Source: Rhizobium sp. AAP43 (lineage in GTDB: Bacteria; Pseudomonadota; Alphaproteobacteria; Rhizobiales; Rhizobiaceae). From it: a stretch of 64,000 nt of DNA. Position numbers and translations under genes: made by a program. The notes beneath the pieces are model-generated. The model ran no database searches. It was not told the DNA's origin and saw nothing but the letters and a program-made list of their open reading frames with translations. Below are positions 52,580 to 61,345 of this stretch, in pieces (position 1 is the stretch's first letter; each line of letters starts with the position of its first letter). Location: contig NZ_LJHS01000009.1 in the NCBI RefSeq assembly GCF_001296045.1, positions 1-64,000 on the forward strand, written 5' to 3'.

Positions 52580-54121
52580 ATGCCAGACCACAACCGCATG
52601 CCGGAGCGCGCCACGCGCCGCGAATGGATTGGTCTGCTGATCCTCTCCATCGCCTGCCTGATCTACTCCATGGATCTCTCAGTGCTGTTCCTCGCCATGC
52701 CGGCGATCGTTGCAGACCTCGATCCGACGGCCACCCAGCTTCTCTGGATCAACGACATCTACGGCTTCATGGTCGCCGGCTTTCTCGTCACCATGGGAAC
52801 GCTGGGAGACCGGATCGGCCGTCGCAAAGTTCTCCTGATCGGCGCCTTCTTCTTTGCCGCCGCTTCAGGCTTTGCCGCCTTTGCCAAGACCGCCGACATG
52901 CTGATCCTTGCCCGCGCTTTGCTTGGCATTGCCGGCGCAACCATCGCGCCGTCAACGCTCTCGCTTGTCGTCAATCTTTTTCAGGACGAAACGGAGCGCA
53001 ATCGCGCCATCAGCATATGGGGCACAGCCTTTGCGCTAGGCGGTCTCGTCGGCCCATTGATCGGCGGCCTCCTGCTGCATTATTTCCACTGGGGCTCGGT
53101 CTTCCTGATCAACATTCCGATCATGGCGCTGCTGCTTCTGACAGCCCCTTTCCTGTTGCCCGAATATCGCGATGAGAGCGCCTCCCCCATAGATATTCTA
53201 AGCGTCGCGCTATCGCTGTTGACCGTTCTGCCGATCATCTACGGTTTTAAGAAAATGGCGGCTGACGGCTTCCAGCCTTTCCAACTCGCGCCCATTGCCT
53301 TCGGCCTGTTCCTCGGCACCCTCTTTCTGCGCCGGCAAAAGACGCTGACCCACCCGCTGATCGATCTCGGCCTGTTCCGCATCCCGGCCTTCACCGCATC
53401 CCTGCTGGTCAATCTCTCCGGCGTCTTTTTCATCTTCGGCATCTACCTGTTCCAGAACCTGTATCTGCAGCTTGTCATCGGCCTGACGCCACTCGAAGCC
53501 GCACTCTGGTCAGTGCCCTCCTCGCTCGTCTTCACCGTCATGTCCTTTCAGGCTTACAGGATCACCAATCATCTAGGACCTGTCCGCACTGTCCTGCTCG
53601 GCCTTGTCGTCAACGCCTTCGGCGCCGCATGCATGGCGGTTGCGGCTTATCAGATGAGCCTTATCGGCGTACTCATCTCCAGCGTAATGATTGGCATCGG
53701 CTTTGTGCCGGTGATCCTCACCACCACAGGCCTTATCGTCGGAACGGCACCCCCGGAGCGCGCAGGCTCGGCCTCGGCAATCTCCGAAACCAGTGCCGAA
53801 TTCGGCGGTGCGCTCGGTGTCGCTATTCTCGGCAGTCTTGGCACCCTCGTCTATCGCTTGGCCATGTCTGGCGCCGATCTCTCTGGCCTCGACAGCAAGT
53901 CTGCTCTCGCCGTGTCCACGTCCCTTGCCAGTGCCGTCGAGCTGGCCGGCACACTCGACGGCAATCTGCCACCCTGGTTGATTGAAGCCAGGCAAGGCTA
54001 CGCACTCGGCTTTGCGCTCTCCTGCGCCCTCGCAGCCATCACCTTGCTCGCGCTCGCTGCGATCGCCAGACGCGTTTATTCGCGCGCTCATATCGACGAC
54101 AAGGCCCTCCAGCCACATTGA
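52580..54121 (+). CDS. DHA2-family MFS multidrug exporter (SmvA-like)
   Basis: A 513-residue inner-membrane transporter with about 14 hydrophobic segments, the DHA2 number. Motif A is GTLGDRIGRRKVLLIG; the opening IYSMDLSVLFLAMPAIVADL and LLWINDIYGFMVAG are typical of SmvA/QacA-like drug:H+ antiporters for quaternary ammonium and similar compounds. The start at 52580 follows GGGAGGTGAA. It lies 105 bp after the SRPBCC pair, in the same direction as the ArsR-type regulator, which might control it. Confidence 0.92.
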   Translation: MPDHNRMPERATRREWIGLLILSIACLIYSMDLSVLFLAMPAIVADLDPTATQLLWINDIYGFMVAGFLVTMGTLGDRIGRRKVLLIGAFFFAAASGFAAFAKTADMLILARALLGIAGATIAPSTLSLVVNLFQDETERNRAISIWGTAFALGGLVGPLIGGLLLHYFHWGSVFLINIPIMALLLLTAPFLLPEYRDESASPIDILSVALSLLTVLPIIYGFKKMAADGFQPFQLAPIAFGLFLGTLFLRRQKTLTHPLIDLGLFRIPAFTASLLVNLSGVFFIFGIYLFQNLYLQLVIGLTPLEAALWSVPSSLVFTVMSFQAYRITNHLGPVRTVLLGLVVNAFGAACMAVAAYQMSLIGVLISSVMIGIGFVPVILTTTGLIVGTAPPERAGSASAISETSAEFGGALGVAILGSLGTLVYRLAMSGADLSGLDSKSALAVSTSLASAVELAGTLDGNLPPWLIEARQGYALGFALSCALAAITLLALAAIARRVYSRAHIDDKALQPH

Positions 54122-54142
54122 AGCGGGCGGAGAATCAACTTC

Positions 54143-55594
54143 TCAGGAAACTTGCCTAAGCCGTTCTACCGAAACCATATCTTCTCGAAAACGCGCGATC
54201 TCGCGCTGCCTCTTCGCGTCGTCAGGCAACCGCAACAGATAAGCCGGATGCACGCTGACGAAGAGCACGCGGCCACCCGCCATCGGCATGGGATATCCGC
54301 GCACGTCCTCGACGCTTTTGCGCTCCCCGGTGAGTGCGAAATAGGCACTGGCACCGAGCGCCACAACAATCCGCGGCCGCACCAGATCCAGTTCCTTGCT
54401 CAGCCACCAGCGACAATGCTCGATCTCCCCCACACCGGGTTTCTGATGGATGCGCCGCTTGCCACGCATCTCGTATTTGAAATGCTTGACCGCATTGGTG
54501 ACATAACTGCTGTCACGTTCGATGCCGGCCAAGGCCAGCGCCTCGTCGAAGACAGTGCCCGCCGGCCCGACAAATGGCCGCCCTGCCAGATCCTCGCGAT
54601 CTCCAGGCTGTTCGCCGACAAACATGACCTCGGCGCCAATCGGCCCCTCGCCGAAGACGGTCTGTGTTGCTTGGCCATGCAGCGGGCACAAGGTGCAGGC
54701 CGCGGCATCGCGCTTCAGCTTCAGCCACGGATCGCCAGGACCATCGCGCTCCTCCTCCTCTTTCCCGCGCCAGGCAGCCTGTAGCCGTTCGTGGAATGCT
54801 TGCGGCTGGCTGGCCTCCCGCGCCGCCATCTCCGCCACCCGACGCTCGGCACCGGCGATGAGATCCGGGATTAGAGAGGCTTCCGGCATATTCTTCCAGT
54901 ATTTCTTCGGCATCTCGGACTGCATCGCCCGTATCTTCAAACGCGCCGGATTGAAGATGTTGGCGAAATAGGTCCGCCACAGCTCATCTGTGTCGTCGTT
55001 CGCCTCCGGCCGGATGGCAGGTTCTACCGAGGTCTTCAATTCCAGACCATTCCAGGCAGCCGAGCCCTTGGGCGTTGCAATCAGCCAGTCCATGTCGGTG
55101 AAACGTCGCTGGAAAAATCCGGCCGTCCGACAAACGATGAAGTGCTCCGGCTCGAACCAGGCGACGAACCGCCGACGACCGACCTGCACGCCTTCCACTT
55201 CACGAAATCGGACGAAGGCTTTCATCTTGTGGCTATCGCGCCGGACGTTTTTAATAAGCCGGACAAGATGCACGACATCCGGATCAGACGCACCCTGAAG
55301 CAGGTCGCGCTCCCGCTGCAGCCGCCAGAGAATGCGGTAGAGCAAGGAGAAGCGCTCCGGATCGGAATGACAGATCGCCGCACCCGCCGCATCGATAAAT
55401 GCCTTGGGAACCAAGGAGGCGGTCGCAGCGACGTCCCCGGCCAGACCGCCGGGCATAGCGCCGAAAAGATCGGCAATGTCGCCATCCGTGTGGAAACGAA
55501 CATCCTGCGGATCGACATGCTCCGCCAGCAACTGACGGGCAGCATCGCGCCACTCGCCAAGATCCCCCTTGCCTTCCAGTCCCACCGACCGCAT
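54143..55594 (-). CDS. udgX: UdgX-family uracil-DNA binding protein with N-terminal DUF4130 domain
   Basis: A 483-residue fusion. Residues 1-280 match DUF4130 (RDSHKMKAFVRFREVEG, FVAWFEPEHFIVCRTAGFF). The C-terminal half is a uracil-DNA glycosylase fold with Fe-S cysteines (ACTLC), GEQPGDREDLAGRPFVGPAG, the UdgX-specific loop KRRIHQKP (His383) and the VHPAYLLRLP motif. In characterised UdgX the loop His attacks the deoxyribose and leaves the protein covalently bound to uracil-containing DNA. The gene starts 23 bp after the radical SAM gene with GAGGG upstream, forming an operon behind a LexA box. Confidence 0.92.
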   Translation of the reverse strand: MRSVGLEGKGDLGEWRDAARQLLAEHVDPQDVRFHTDGDIADLFGAMPGGLAGDVAATASLVPKAFIDAAGAAICHSDPERFSLLYRILWRLQRERDLLQGASDPDVVHLVRLIKNVRRDSHKMKAFVRFREVEGVQVGRRRFVAWFEPEHFIVCRTAGFFQRRFTDMDWLIATPKGSAAWNGLELKTSVEPAIRPEANDDTDELWRTYFANIFNPARLKIRAMQSEMPKKYWKNMPEASLIPDLIAGAERRVAEMAAREASQPQAFHERLQAAWRGKEEEERDGPGDPWLKLKRDAAACTLCPLHGQATQTVFGEGPIGAEVMFVGEQPGDREDLAGRPFVGPAGTVFDEALALAGIERDSSYVTNAVKHFKYEMRGKRRIHQKPGVGEIEHCRWWLSKELDLVRPRIVVALGASAYFALTGERKSVEDVRGYPMPMAGGRVLFVSVHPAYLLRLPDDAKRQREIARFREDMVSVERLRQVS

Positions 55595-55617
55595 TCAAGC
55601 CCTCACGACTGTCATTG

Positions 55618-56847
55618 CTACAACAACGACAGCTGTTCCGGCGGCGGCGCAAAGGCCGCCCTCAGATCCGACCGATCCAGGCTCTGATTGGGTGACCAGC
55701 CCTCCGCCACAATGAAGGATCGCACCTTTTTCAGCGAAACGCCGAGACGTGTCAGATCCTCCAGCCGCACACGCCTGTGCCGACGCGCAGAGACCAGCCT
55801 GTTGACTGTCTTGGTCCCCAGACCCGGCACCCGCAGCAGGGTTTCCCGATCAGCCTTGTTGACATCGACGGGAAAGCGGTCGCGATTGGCGAGCGCCCAG
55901 GCGAGCTTTGGATCGAGGTCCAGATCGAGCATCCCGCCCTCCCCGATCGAGGTAATTTCCTCGACGGAGAAGCCATAGAAGCGGTAGAGCCAGTCTGCCT
56001 GATAGAGCCGGTGCTCCCGCATCAACGGCGGCTTGATCAGCGGCAGGTTGCGCGAACTGTCGGGGATCGGACTGAAAGCCGAATAGTAGACACGCTTCAG
56101 GCCGTAGCTACTGTAAAGCCGGGCGCTCGATCCGATGATGGTCGCATCACTCGCGCCATCAGCGCCGACGATCATCTGGGTACTCTGGCCACCCGGCACA
56201 AACGTCTTGCGCCGCCCAGTCAAGGTCGGTTCGCGCGCCTCTTCGATCTTCAGCCTGAGATCGCCCATAGAGCGCCGAATGTTGACCGGCCGCTTCTCCG
56301 GCGCATAGCGCTCCAGTCCATGATCGGTCGGAAGCTCGATATTGATCGACAGGCGATCCGCATAGAGCCCCGCCTCCTCGACCAGATGAGCCGAGGCCTC
56401 GGGGATCGTCTTTAGGTGGATGTAACCTCGGAAATCATGCTTTGTCCTCAGATCCCTGGCGACCTTGACCATTTCCGCCATGGTATCGTCCGAAGACCGG
56501 ATGATACCGGAGGAGAGAAAGAGGCCCTCGATGTAATTGCGCCTGTAAAACTCGATCGTTAGCCAGACGACCTCGTCAGGCGTGAAGCGCGCCCGCTCCA
56601 CATTGCTCGACGACCGATTGATGCAATAGGCGCAATCGTAAATGCAGAAATTGGTCAGCAGGATCTTCAGGAGCGAAATGCACCGACCATCCGGCGCATA
56701 GGCATGGCAGATGCCCGCCCCTTCGGTTGACCCCAAGCCTCCGGACGCAGCCGAATCGCGCCGCGTGGTTCCACTCGATGCACACGAAGCATCGTATTTG
56801 GCGGCATCCGACAGGATGGCCAAGCGTTCTTTCAGCGATTTCTTCAT
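55618..56847 (-). CDS. Putative DNA modification/repair radical SAM protein
   Basis: A 409-residue radical SAM protein. The Fe-S ligands are C68-x3-C72-x2-C75 in FCIYDCAYC. The C-terminus has helix-hairpin-helix DNA-binding character (LLRVPGLGTKTVNRLVSARR). It matches the family usually encoded beside UdgX/DUF4130 proteins; its reaction is not established. The start at 56847 (MKKSLKERLAIL) is chosen over 56871 because the latter ATG falls just inside an alphaproteobacterial LexA box region (56854-56868), which must lie upstream of the coding sequence. Confidence 0.9.
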   Translation of the reverse strand: MKKSLKERLAILSDAAKYDASCASSGTTRRDSAASGGLGSTEGAGICHAYAPDGRCISLLKILLTNFCIYDCAYCINRSSSNVERARFTPDEVVWLTIEFYRRNYIEGLFLSSGIIRSSDDTMAEMVKVARDLRTKHDFRGYIHLKTIPEASAHLVEEAGLYADRLSINIELPTDHGLERYAPEKRPVNIRRSMGDLRLKIEEAREPTLTGRRKTFVPGGQSTQMIVGADGASDATIIGSSARLYSSYGLKRVYYSAFSPIPDSSRNLPLIKPPLMREHRLYQADWLYRFYGFSVEEITSIGEGGMLDLDLDPKLAWALANRDRFPVDVNKADRETLLRVPGLGTKTVNRLVSARRHRRVRLEDLTRLGVSLKKVRSFIVAEGWSPNQSLDRSDLRAAFAPPPEQLSLL

Positions 56848-56853
56848 GACGAT

Positions 56854-56868
56854 GTTCTTTATATGTTC
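56854..56868. promoter_or_regulatory. LexA (SOS) box of the radical SAM/UdgX operon
   Basis: GTTC-TTTATAT-GTTC on the plus strand is an exact GTTC-N7-GTTC direct repeat, the LexA target of alphaproteobacteria. It ends 6 bp before the radical SAM start codon on the minus strand. Binding there would block transcription or its start, making the repair pair inducible by DNA damage. Confidence 0.8.
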
Positions 56869-57215
56869 CATGCGCGGACGTCAAGTCGCGTATCGCCCCG
56901 TGAAGGCGGTGACCGCGCAGGCTGGTGAGCCGAAAATGTTGGCGAGGCAAACAGCCCACGCGCACTGCAGCGTGCAGGCGCATCCCGCCGCTGAAACAGC
57001 AGATTGAGAGGAAATGATTGCTAAACAAAGGCTTGAATGCTTTCTTGGCGCGCGTCACCTGGCACCGACTGCTCCACTCGAAAACTCTGGAAATATAAGA
57101 ACGCAATCTGCTATAGTCTGCGCAACATGATTTGTGACAAGGTTCCGTAGCCATGCTTCGGAACCTGTTTTCTTTTGTGCTCGCGCAGGCGGCCATGAAG
57201 ACGAAGGAAGAGGAA
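56869..57215 (+). other. Intergenic region with greA promoter candidate
   Basis: No gene is seen in this 347-bp divergent region between the repair operon and greA. A -10-like TATAGT lies at 57112-57117 with a weak TGGAAA 18 bp upstream, a plausible greA promoter. Frames reaching 57153 upstream of greA lack a ribosome-binding site. Confidence 0.45.
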
Positions 57216-57692
57216 ATGGTAGACAAGGTTCCGATGACGCAGAACGGCTTCGTCAAGCTCAGCGAAGAGCTGCGCTGGCGTCAGCAGGAGGAGCGTCCAC
57301 GCATCATCGAGGCGATTGCGGAAGCGCGCGCCCATGGCGACCTTTCCGAAAATGCCGAATATCATGCGGCTAAGGAAGCACAGAGCCACAACGAGGGTCG
57401 CGTTGGCGAACTCGAAGACCTGATTGCCCGTGCGGAGGTCATCGACCTTGCCAAGATGTCCGGCTCCAAGATCAAGTTCGGCGCCACCGTCAAGCTGATC
57501 GACGAAGACACCGAAGAAGAGAAGACCTACCAGATCGTCGGTGACCAGGAAGCTGATGTGAAGGAAGGCAGGATCTCGATTTCCTCCCCGATCGCACGTG
57601 CGCTGATTGGCAAGGAAGTTGGCGACAATATCGAAGTCGTGGCGCCGGGCGGCTCCAAGGCCTACGAGATCCTTGCGGTGAAGTGGGGCTGA
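57216..57692 (+). CDS. greA: Transcription elongation factor GreA
   Basis: A 158-residue factor that enters the RNA polymerase secondary channel and promotes cleavage of backtracked transcripts. The N-terminal coiled coil contains [49 protein letters not shown], including the acidic tip residues (GDLSENAEY). The C-terminal FKBP-like domain ends [19 protein letters not shown]. The start at 57216 (MVDKVPMTQ) has AAGGA 7 nt upstream. It is followed 16 bp later by a lipopolysaccharide glycosyltransferase gene, as in other rhizobia. Confidence 0.97.
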   Translation: MVDKVPMTQNGFVKLSEELRWRQQEERPRIIEAIAEARAHGDLSENAEYHAAKEAQSHNEGRVGELEDLIARAEVIDLAKMSGSKIKFGATVKLIDEDTEEEKTYQIVGDQEADVKEGRISISSPIARALIGKEVGDNIEVVAPGGSKAYEILAVKWG

Positions 57693-57708
57693 GAGGCCAA
57701 TCCAGCTG

Positions 57709-58785
57709 ATGCCCAAGACGAAGACCTACGTGGATCCCGCCAGGATCCACGTCATCGCCCCAAACTTCAAGCAACGTCTGTCCGGCGTCACATCGACGAT
57801 TATCCAACTCGTTCCGGTGCAAAATCGTCTCGGCCAGAAAGTGGCCGTGCTCGGGCCTGGATTGCCGGCGCACCTGCCCCATCTGCGCTTTCGCGACCTC
57901 TGGAAACTCTGGCGGCGCCCCGAGGGAGCAGATCACCGCATATGGCATGCCCGCCGCAACATCGAAATGCTACCCGGCATCCTGATGCGCGACCTCCTGC
58001 GCATGCCGTTGAAGCTCGTTTTCACCTCGGCCTCGCAGCGAAAACACAGTGGCTGGACGAAATTCCTGATCCGCCAGATGGACGCCGTAATCGCAACGAG
58101 CGCCAAGACCGCACAATATCTCGAAGTGCCCAACACCGTGGTCATGCACGGGATCGACTGCGACCGCTTTCGCCCCGCCGATGACAAGGCCGCCGCCAAA
58201 CGCGCCTGTGGCCTGGACCCTGATCTGCGCTATGTCGGATGTTTCGGCCGGATCCGCCATCAGAAGGGCACAGACCTCTTCGTCGACGCCATGATCGCCC
58301 TCCTCCCGAGCCATCCCGGCTGGTCGGCCATCATCGCCGGGCGCGCAACACCGCAACACATGGCGTTCGAAGAAGAACTCAAGGCCAAAGCCGCAGCAGC
58401 CGGCCTCGTCGATCGCATCCTCTTCGTCGGCGAACACAAGAACATCGACGACTGGTACCGAACCCTCGACCTCTTCGTCGCCCCCCAACGCTGGGAAGGC
58501 TTCGGCCTGACACCGCTGGAAGCCATGGCAACGGGCGTACCCGTGGTGGCGACGGATGTGGGGGCGTTTGCGGAGTTGCTCGCCGGAGGCGGGCCTGATG
58601 TTGGGACGCTGATCAAGAGCGACGACCTACCGATCATCACGGGCGCTATCAAGGCATGGATCGAGGAGCACGCAAGGTACGAACAACAATTATCGCGAGA
58701 TCACGCCACAGGCCGCTTCGCCATAGAAAACGAAGCGAACCGGTTGGGCGAGGCATACGGGCTGCACCTAGATCGAAGTAATTAA
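57709..58785 (+). CDS. lpsB: LPS-core glycosyltransferase (LpsB/LpcC-like mannosyltransferase)
   Basis: A 358-residue GT4-type (GT-B fold) enzyme. The C-terminal nucleotide-sugar domain shows YVGCFGRIRHQKGTDLFVDAM, IIAGRAT, and the retaining-GT motif QRWEGFGLTPLEAMATGVPVVATDVGAFAEL. Location just after greA and near lrp/trxB matches the rhizobial lpsB/lpcC mannosyltransferase that builds the inner LPS core at the cytoplasmic membrane. The gene name rests on this context and is fairly, not fully, certain. Its stop overlaps that of the convergent GT2 gene by 4 nt (TTAA). Confidence 0.88.
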   Translation: MPKTKTYVDPARIHVIAPNFKQRLSGVTSTIIQLVPVQNRLGQKVAVLGPGLPAHLPHLRFRDLWKLWRRPEGADHRIWHARRNIEMLPGILMRDLLRMPLKLVFTSASQRKHSGWTKFLIRQMDAVIATSAKTAQYLEVPNTVVMHGIDCDRFRPADDKAAAKRACGLDPDLRYVGCFGRIRHQKGTDLFVDAMIALLPSHPGWSAIIAGRATPQHMAFEEELKAKAAAAGLVDRILFVGEHKNIDDWYRTLDLFVAPQRWEGFGLTPLEAMATGVPVVATDVGAFAELLAGGGPDVGTLIKSDDLPIITGAIKAWIEEHARYEQQLSRDHATGRFAIENEANRLGEAYGLHLDRSN

Positions 58786-59696
58786 GAGACCTCATAGGTT
58801 GTTACTTGGTCGCAGGCAGGCAACTGAACGATGCCATCTCGCAGCAACCATTGATCCAAGCCCTTTTCAGCCCACATCAAACCCAATTCGCGGGTTCGCT
58901 CCTTCACGCTTTGGCTGACTTCACGCATGGCAGGCGTATTGTAGGGTCTCTCATGATGAAGATGTAAAGCAAGAGCCGCATAGCGAATTCTCTTCACTTT
59001 CAAGCCATAACTGTTGAGTCGCAGACCAAACTCAACATCAAGCCCACCGTAGCCCATTTCCTCATTAAAGCCATTGACAGCAATAGCTTCGGTCCTCAAG
59101 CAAGAAGCAGAATGCCCATTCCAGCTAGGCCGTGCGGTCGAAACAGCATCCAAGAAAGCTGCGAACTTATTCTTCGCAAGGACTTTCAGCAGGCCTGCAT
59201 CAATCTTTACACCATGCCTGATAAGCCAATTTGCGGAGAAGGCCTCCTGCGAGGTAATTGCATCCTTCGTTATTGCCGCACTGACATGCTCTGACAACTT
59301 GTAATATGATCCAGACAGAAAACGTCCGGAAACTGCTTTCTCTACGTGAACATCTACAAAGTCGTTCCTGACCACGCAGTCGCCATCCGTAAAAATCACT
59401 CTCTTACCGCTCGCCACGGCCAAGGCCTTATTCAGTATGCGGCATTTGTTAAAGCCATCGTCTGGTTGCCAGACATGCTTCAACCTAACGGGAGCATGCC
59501 GAGCTAAACGCTCTATGGCCTCTCGCGTGGCGACCGAGGATCCGTCGTCCGCTATGACAATCTCGAAATCTTTTCGACTCTGGGCAAAAAGCCCCCACAA
59601 AACACACTCGAGGGCCTGCGGCCAATTATAAGTTGTAACGATTACTGACGCTGAAAGTTCAGGCCGCAATTCTTGTTCATTTACAAACGCGCTCAT
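58782..59696 (-). CDS. GT2-family glycosyltransferase
   Basis: A 304-residue GT-A fold enzyme. Motifs are SVIVTTYNWPQALECVL, EIVIADDGSS, QPDDGFNKCRILNKALAVASGKRVIFTDGDCV (with the metal-binding DxD) and an acceptor-side NGFNEEMGYGGLDVEFGLRL. It probably adds a sugar to LPS core or another surface glycan. Start ATG at 59696 overlaps the previous stop as TGATG, so it is the third intact gene of a coupled minus-strand operon. Codon use is more AT-rich than in flanking housekeeping genes. Confidence 0.88.
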   Translation of the reverse strand: MSAFVNEQELRPELSASVIVTTYNWPQALECVLWGLFAQSRKDFEIVIADDGSSVATREAIERLARHAPVRLKHVWQPDDGFNKCRILNKALAVASGKRVIFTDGDCVVRNDFVDVHVEKAVSGRFLSGSYYKLSEHVSAAITKDAITSQEAFSANWLIRHGVKIDAGLLKVLAKNKFAAFLDAVSTARPSWNGHSASCLRTEAIAVNGFNEEMGYGGLDVEFGLRLNSYGLKVKRIRYAALALHLHHERPYNTPAMREVSQSVKERTRELGLMWAEKGLDQWLLRDGIVQLPACDQVTTYEVS

Positions 59697-60538
59697 CAAT
59701 TGAATCGTAAAGCTCCGTAATGTTCCACCATCGCGCGAACGGCTCGATCGTTCCCGCCATCCCTAATGTTAACCGACTGCAATTGTTGGGCTTGGGTATC
59801 GGGCCACTCAACTATACGCCGCCGCATACCCAGCACCAATGGCGCGCTTCCCATCAATCGATGCATCCAGTAGAACCAAATGTCATCGCCATGCGGACAC
59901 AATGCCTGATACAGATCACGCTCCAGTACATCGCGATGAAAGCATGCACTATCATACAAGATACCATGAACCCCGGTCGGAAAAATCCGATCTGATGCCT
60001 CTCTGCGACTTACCGCGTGATCCCAATCTCCGTAGGAAGCGATCTCACCGTCGCAGAAAGTGATCTTGTGCGCGCGATGACAGACAACGGGATTTCCGCT
60101 CGACAGGTGCGCCTCGACGAGCTCCTCAAGCCAAGTCCCCCAATAGTAAACATCGTCATCCGCCGTCACGATGACTGATTCAGGGAACCGCTGTAACGCC
60201 GGTATCAGCTTTTTATAGGAACGCGTATCCTCGACCGGCTCAATCACCAAACCGGCTGAGCGCAATTCGATGACGTCCGGTGGCAAGCTGGCCATCTGCT
60301 CCCGAGCGACCCAGAGCACGACCATATCGGGTTTCATTGTCTGATTTAACAGGCACAACAAGGTTTTCGACAGAGTAGGGAAACGGGCCTCGTAACTGGT
60401 AAGCGAAACAATCAACTTCTTGTCCAGCGGATGTGTCCGCTGAACAAGCGTCGCCTCGATACGCCGCCTCAACTCACGCTCAGCCGTTTGCAAACGCATG
60501 CCGCGCTTAAAACGCCTAAACCAATCCTTAGCGATCAA
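59696..60538 (-). CDS. Glycosyltransferase-like protein
   Basis: A 280-residue protein resembling GT-A enzymes: KKLIVSLTSYEARFPTLSKTLLCLLNQTMKPD, VIVTADDDVYYWGTWLEELV (metal-site DDD) and CPHGDDIWFYWMHRLMG with an acidic pair. It likely transfers a sugar in surface-glycan synthesis. It begins with TTG at 60538, overlapping the previous gene's stop (TTGA); the first internal ATG would remove 13 residues. Both neighbours overlap it, so translation is coupled. Confidence 0.8.
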   Translation of the reverse strand: MIAKDWFRRFKRGMRLQTAERELRRRIEATLVQRTHPLDKKLIVSLTSYEARFPTLSKTLLCLLNQTMKPDMVVLWVAREQMASLPPDVIELRSAGLVIEPVEDTRSYKKLIPALQRFPESVIVTADDDVYYWGTWLEELVEAHLSSGNPVVCHRAHKITFCDGEIASYGDWDHAVSRREASDRIFPTGVHGILYDSACFHRDVLERDLYQALCPHGDDIWFYWMHRLMGSAPLVLGMRRRIVEWPDTQAQQLQSVNIRDGGNDRAVRAMVEHYGALRFN

Positions 60539-61323
60539 TTTTCACACCCCGACGTCCAAGCACGGCGTAACCAGTCAACATTTCCAATGCGGCGATACCA
60601 TTTATGCCCACCCCCATCCAAGACTTCCTGCATCTTTGGATTCCCTGCAAACACAACTATCTTTGCCCCTTCGGGCAACGAGGGGGCAGCAAAGTAACTT
60701 CGCAATCCACGCGGTACGCACGCATTTTTAAAACTTACACACCAACCCTTTGGCCAATACGTAAGGCCACCCCGCTCCGCCACTTTGGCACTCTGGAATT
60801 GCTGGCTTATTTCGTATCTGGCCAGTGCATCATCAACGTCTGCGACCAGCGACTCGTAAATGTAGGCATGTGCACCAATCTCATATCGAAAGACTGAGCT
60901 GTTTCCGACAGAATGTAGAAATCTGTCACGTTTTGGATTTAGGCGGCGCAAAGGCTTGGGCCTGAACAGATCATCGTCCCTCACGATGAGGAAATCGCCT
61001 TCCACATCAAAAAAACTATCAAGCTCGTTCAAGACAACAAGATCAAGATCGAGGAAGAGCGCGGTGCCGGTTAGACCAAACAGATCGCTCCGAAACAAAC
61101 CGAGCTTTCGCCACCTACGATCTTTTTTACCGGAAGGAAGGTCTAATTCTGGAATTGGAAGGATCTCTACCCCAGGCACAATACCGTGAGGATCATCTGT
61201 GAAACAAACCATACGATACGGTCGCCGCAGATGCTTTCTCACCCCTTCAGCAAGATTATTGACATATTCGGGACCGTAGAGATCCCCCCACTTCATGCAG
61301 AGGATAAGAACCGGATCAACCAT
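60535..61323 (-). CDS. Glycosyltransferase-like protein (GT8-like)
   Basis: A 262-residue protein starting PVLILCMKWGDLYGPEYVNNLAEGV. Its central TALFLDLDLVVLNELDSFF has the DxD motif and surroundings seen in GT8-like retaining transferases; a later NSSVFRYEIGAHAYIY follows that pattern. It probably acts on LPS or a capsule-like glycan. The start at 61323 (ATG) is preferred to a TTG at 61332. It lies 23 bp downstream of the broken pyruvyltransferase gene. Confidence 0.8.
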   Translation of the reverse strand: MVDPVLILCMKWGDLYGPEYVNNLAEGVRKHLRRPYRMVCFTDDPHGIVPGVEILPIPELDLPSGKKDRRWRKLGLFRSDLFGLTGTALFLDLDLVVLNELDSFFDVEGDFLIVRDDDLFRPKPLRRLNPKRDRFLHSVGNSSVFRYEIGAHAYIYESLVADVDDALARYEISQQFQSAKVAERGGLTYWPKGWCVSFKNACVPRGLRSYFAAPSLPEGAKIVVFAGNPKMQEVLDGGGHKWYRRIGNVDWLRRAWTSGCEN

Positions 61324-61345
61324 TTCAATCAACCAACAACTGCGT

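Noticed and set aside
50434..54121. Phage-defence island around the TOPRIM gene
   Set aside because: Neighbours are carB, an ArsR-type regulator, SRPBCC proteins and a drug exporter. No other defence gene is present, so the TOPRIM gene was reported alone.
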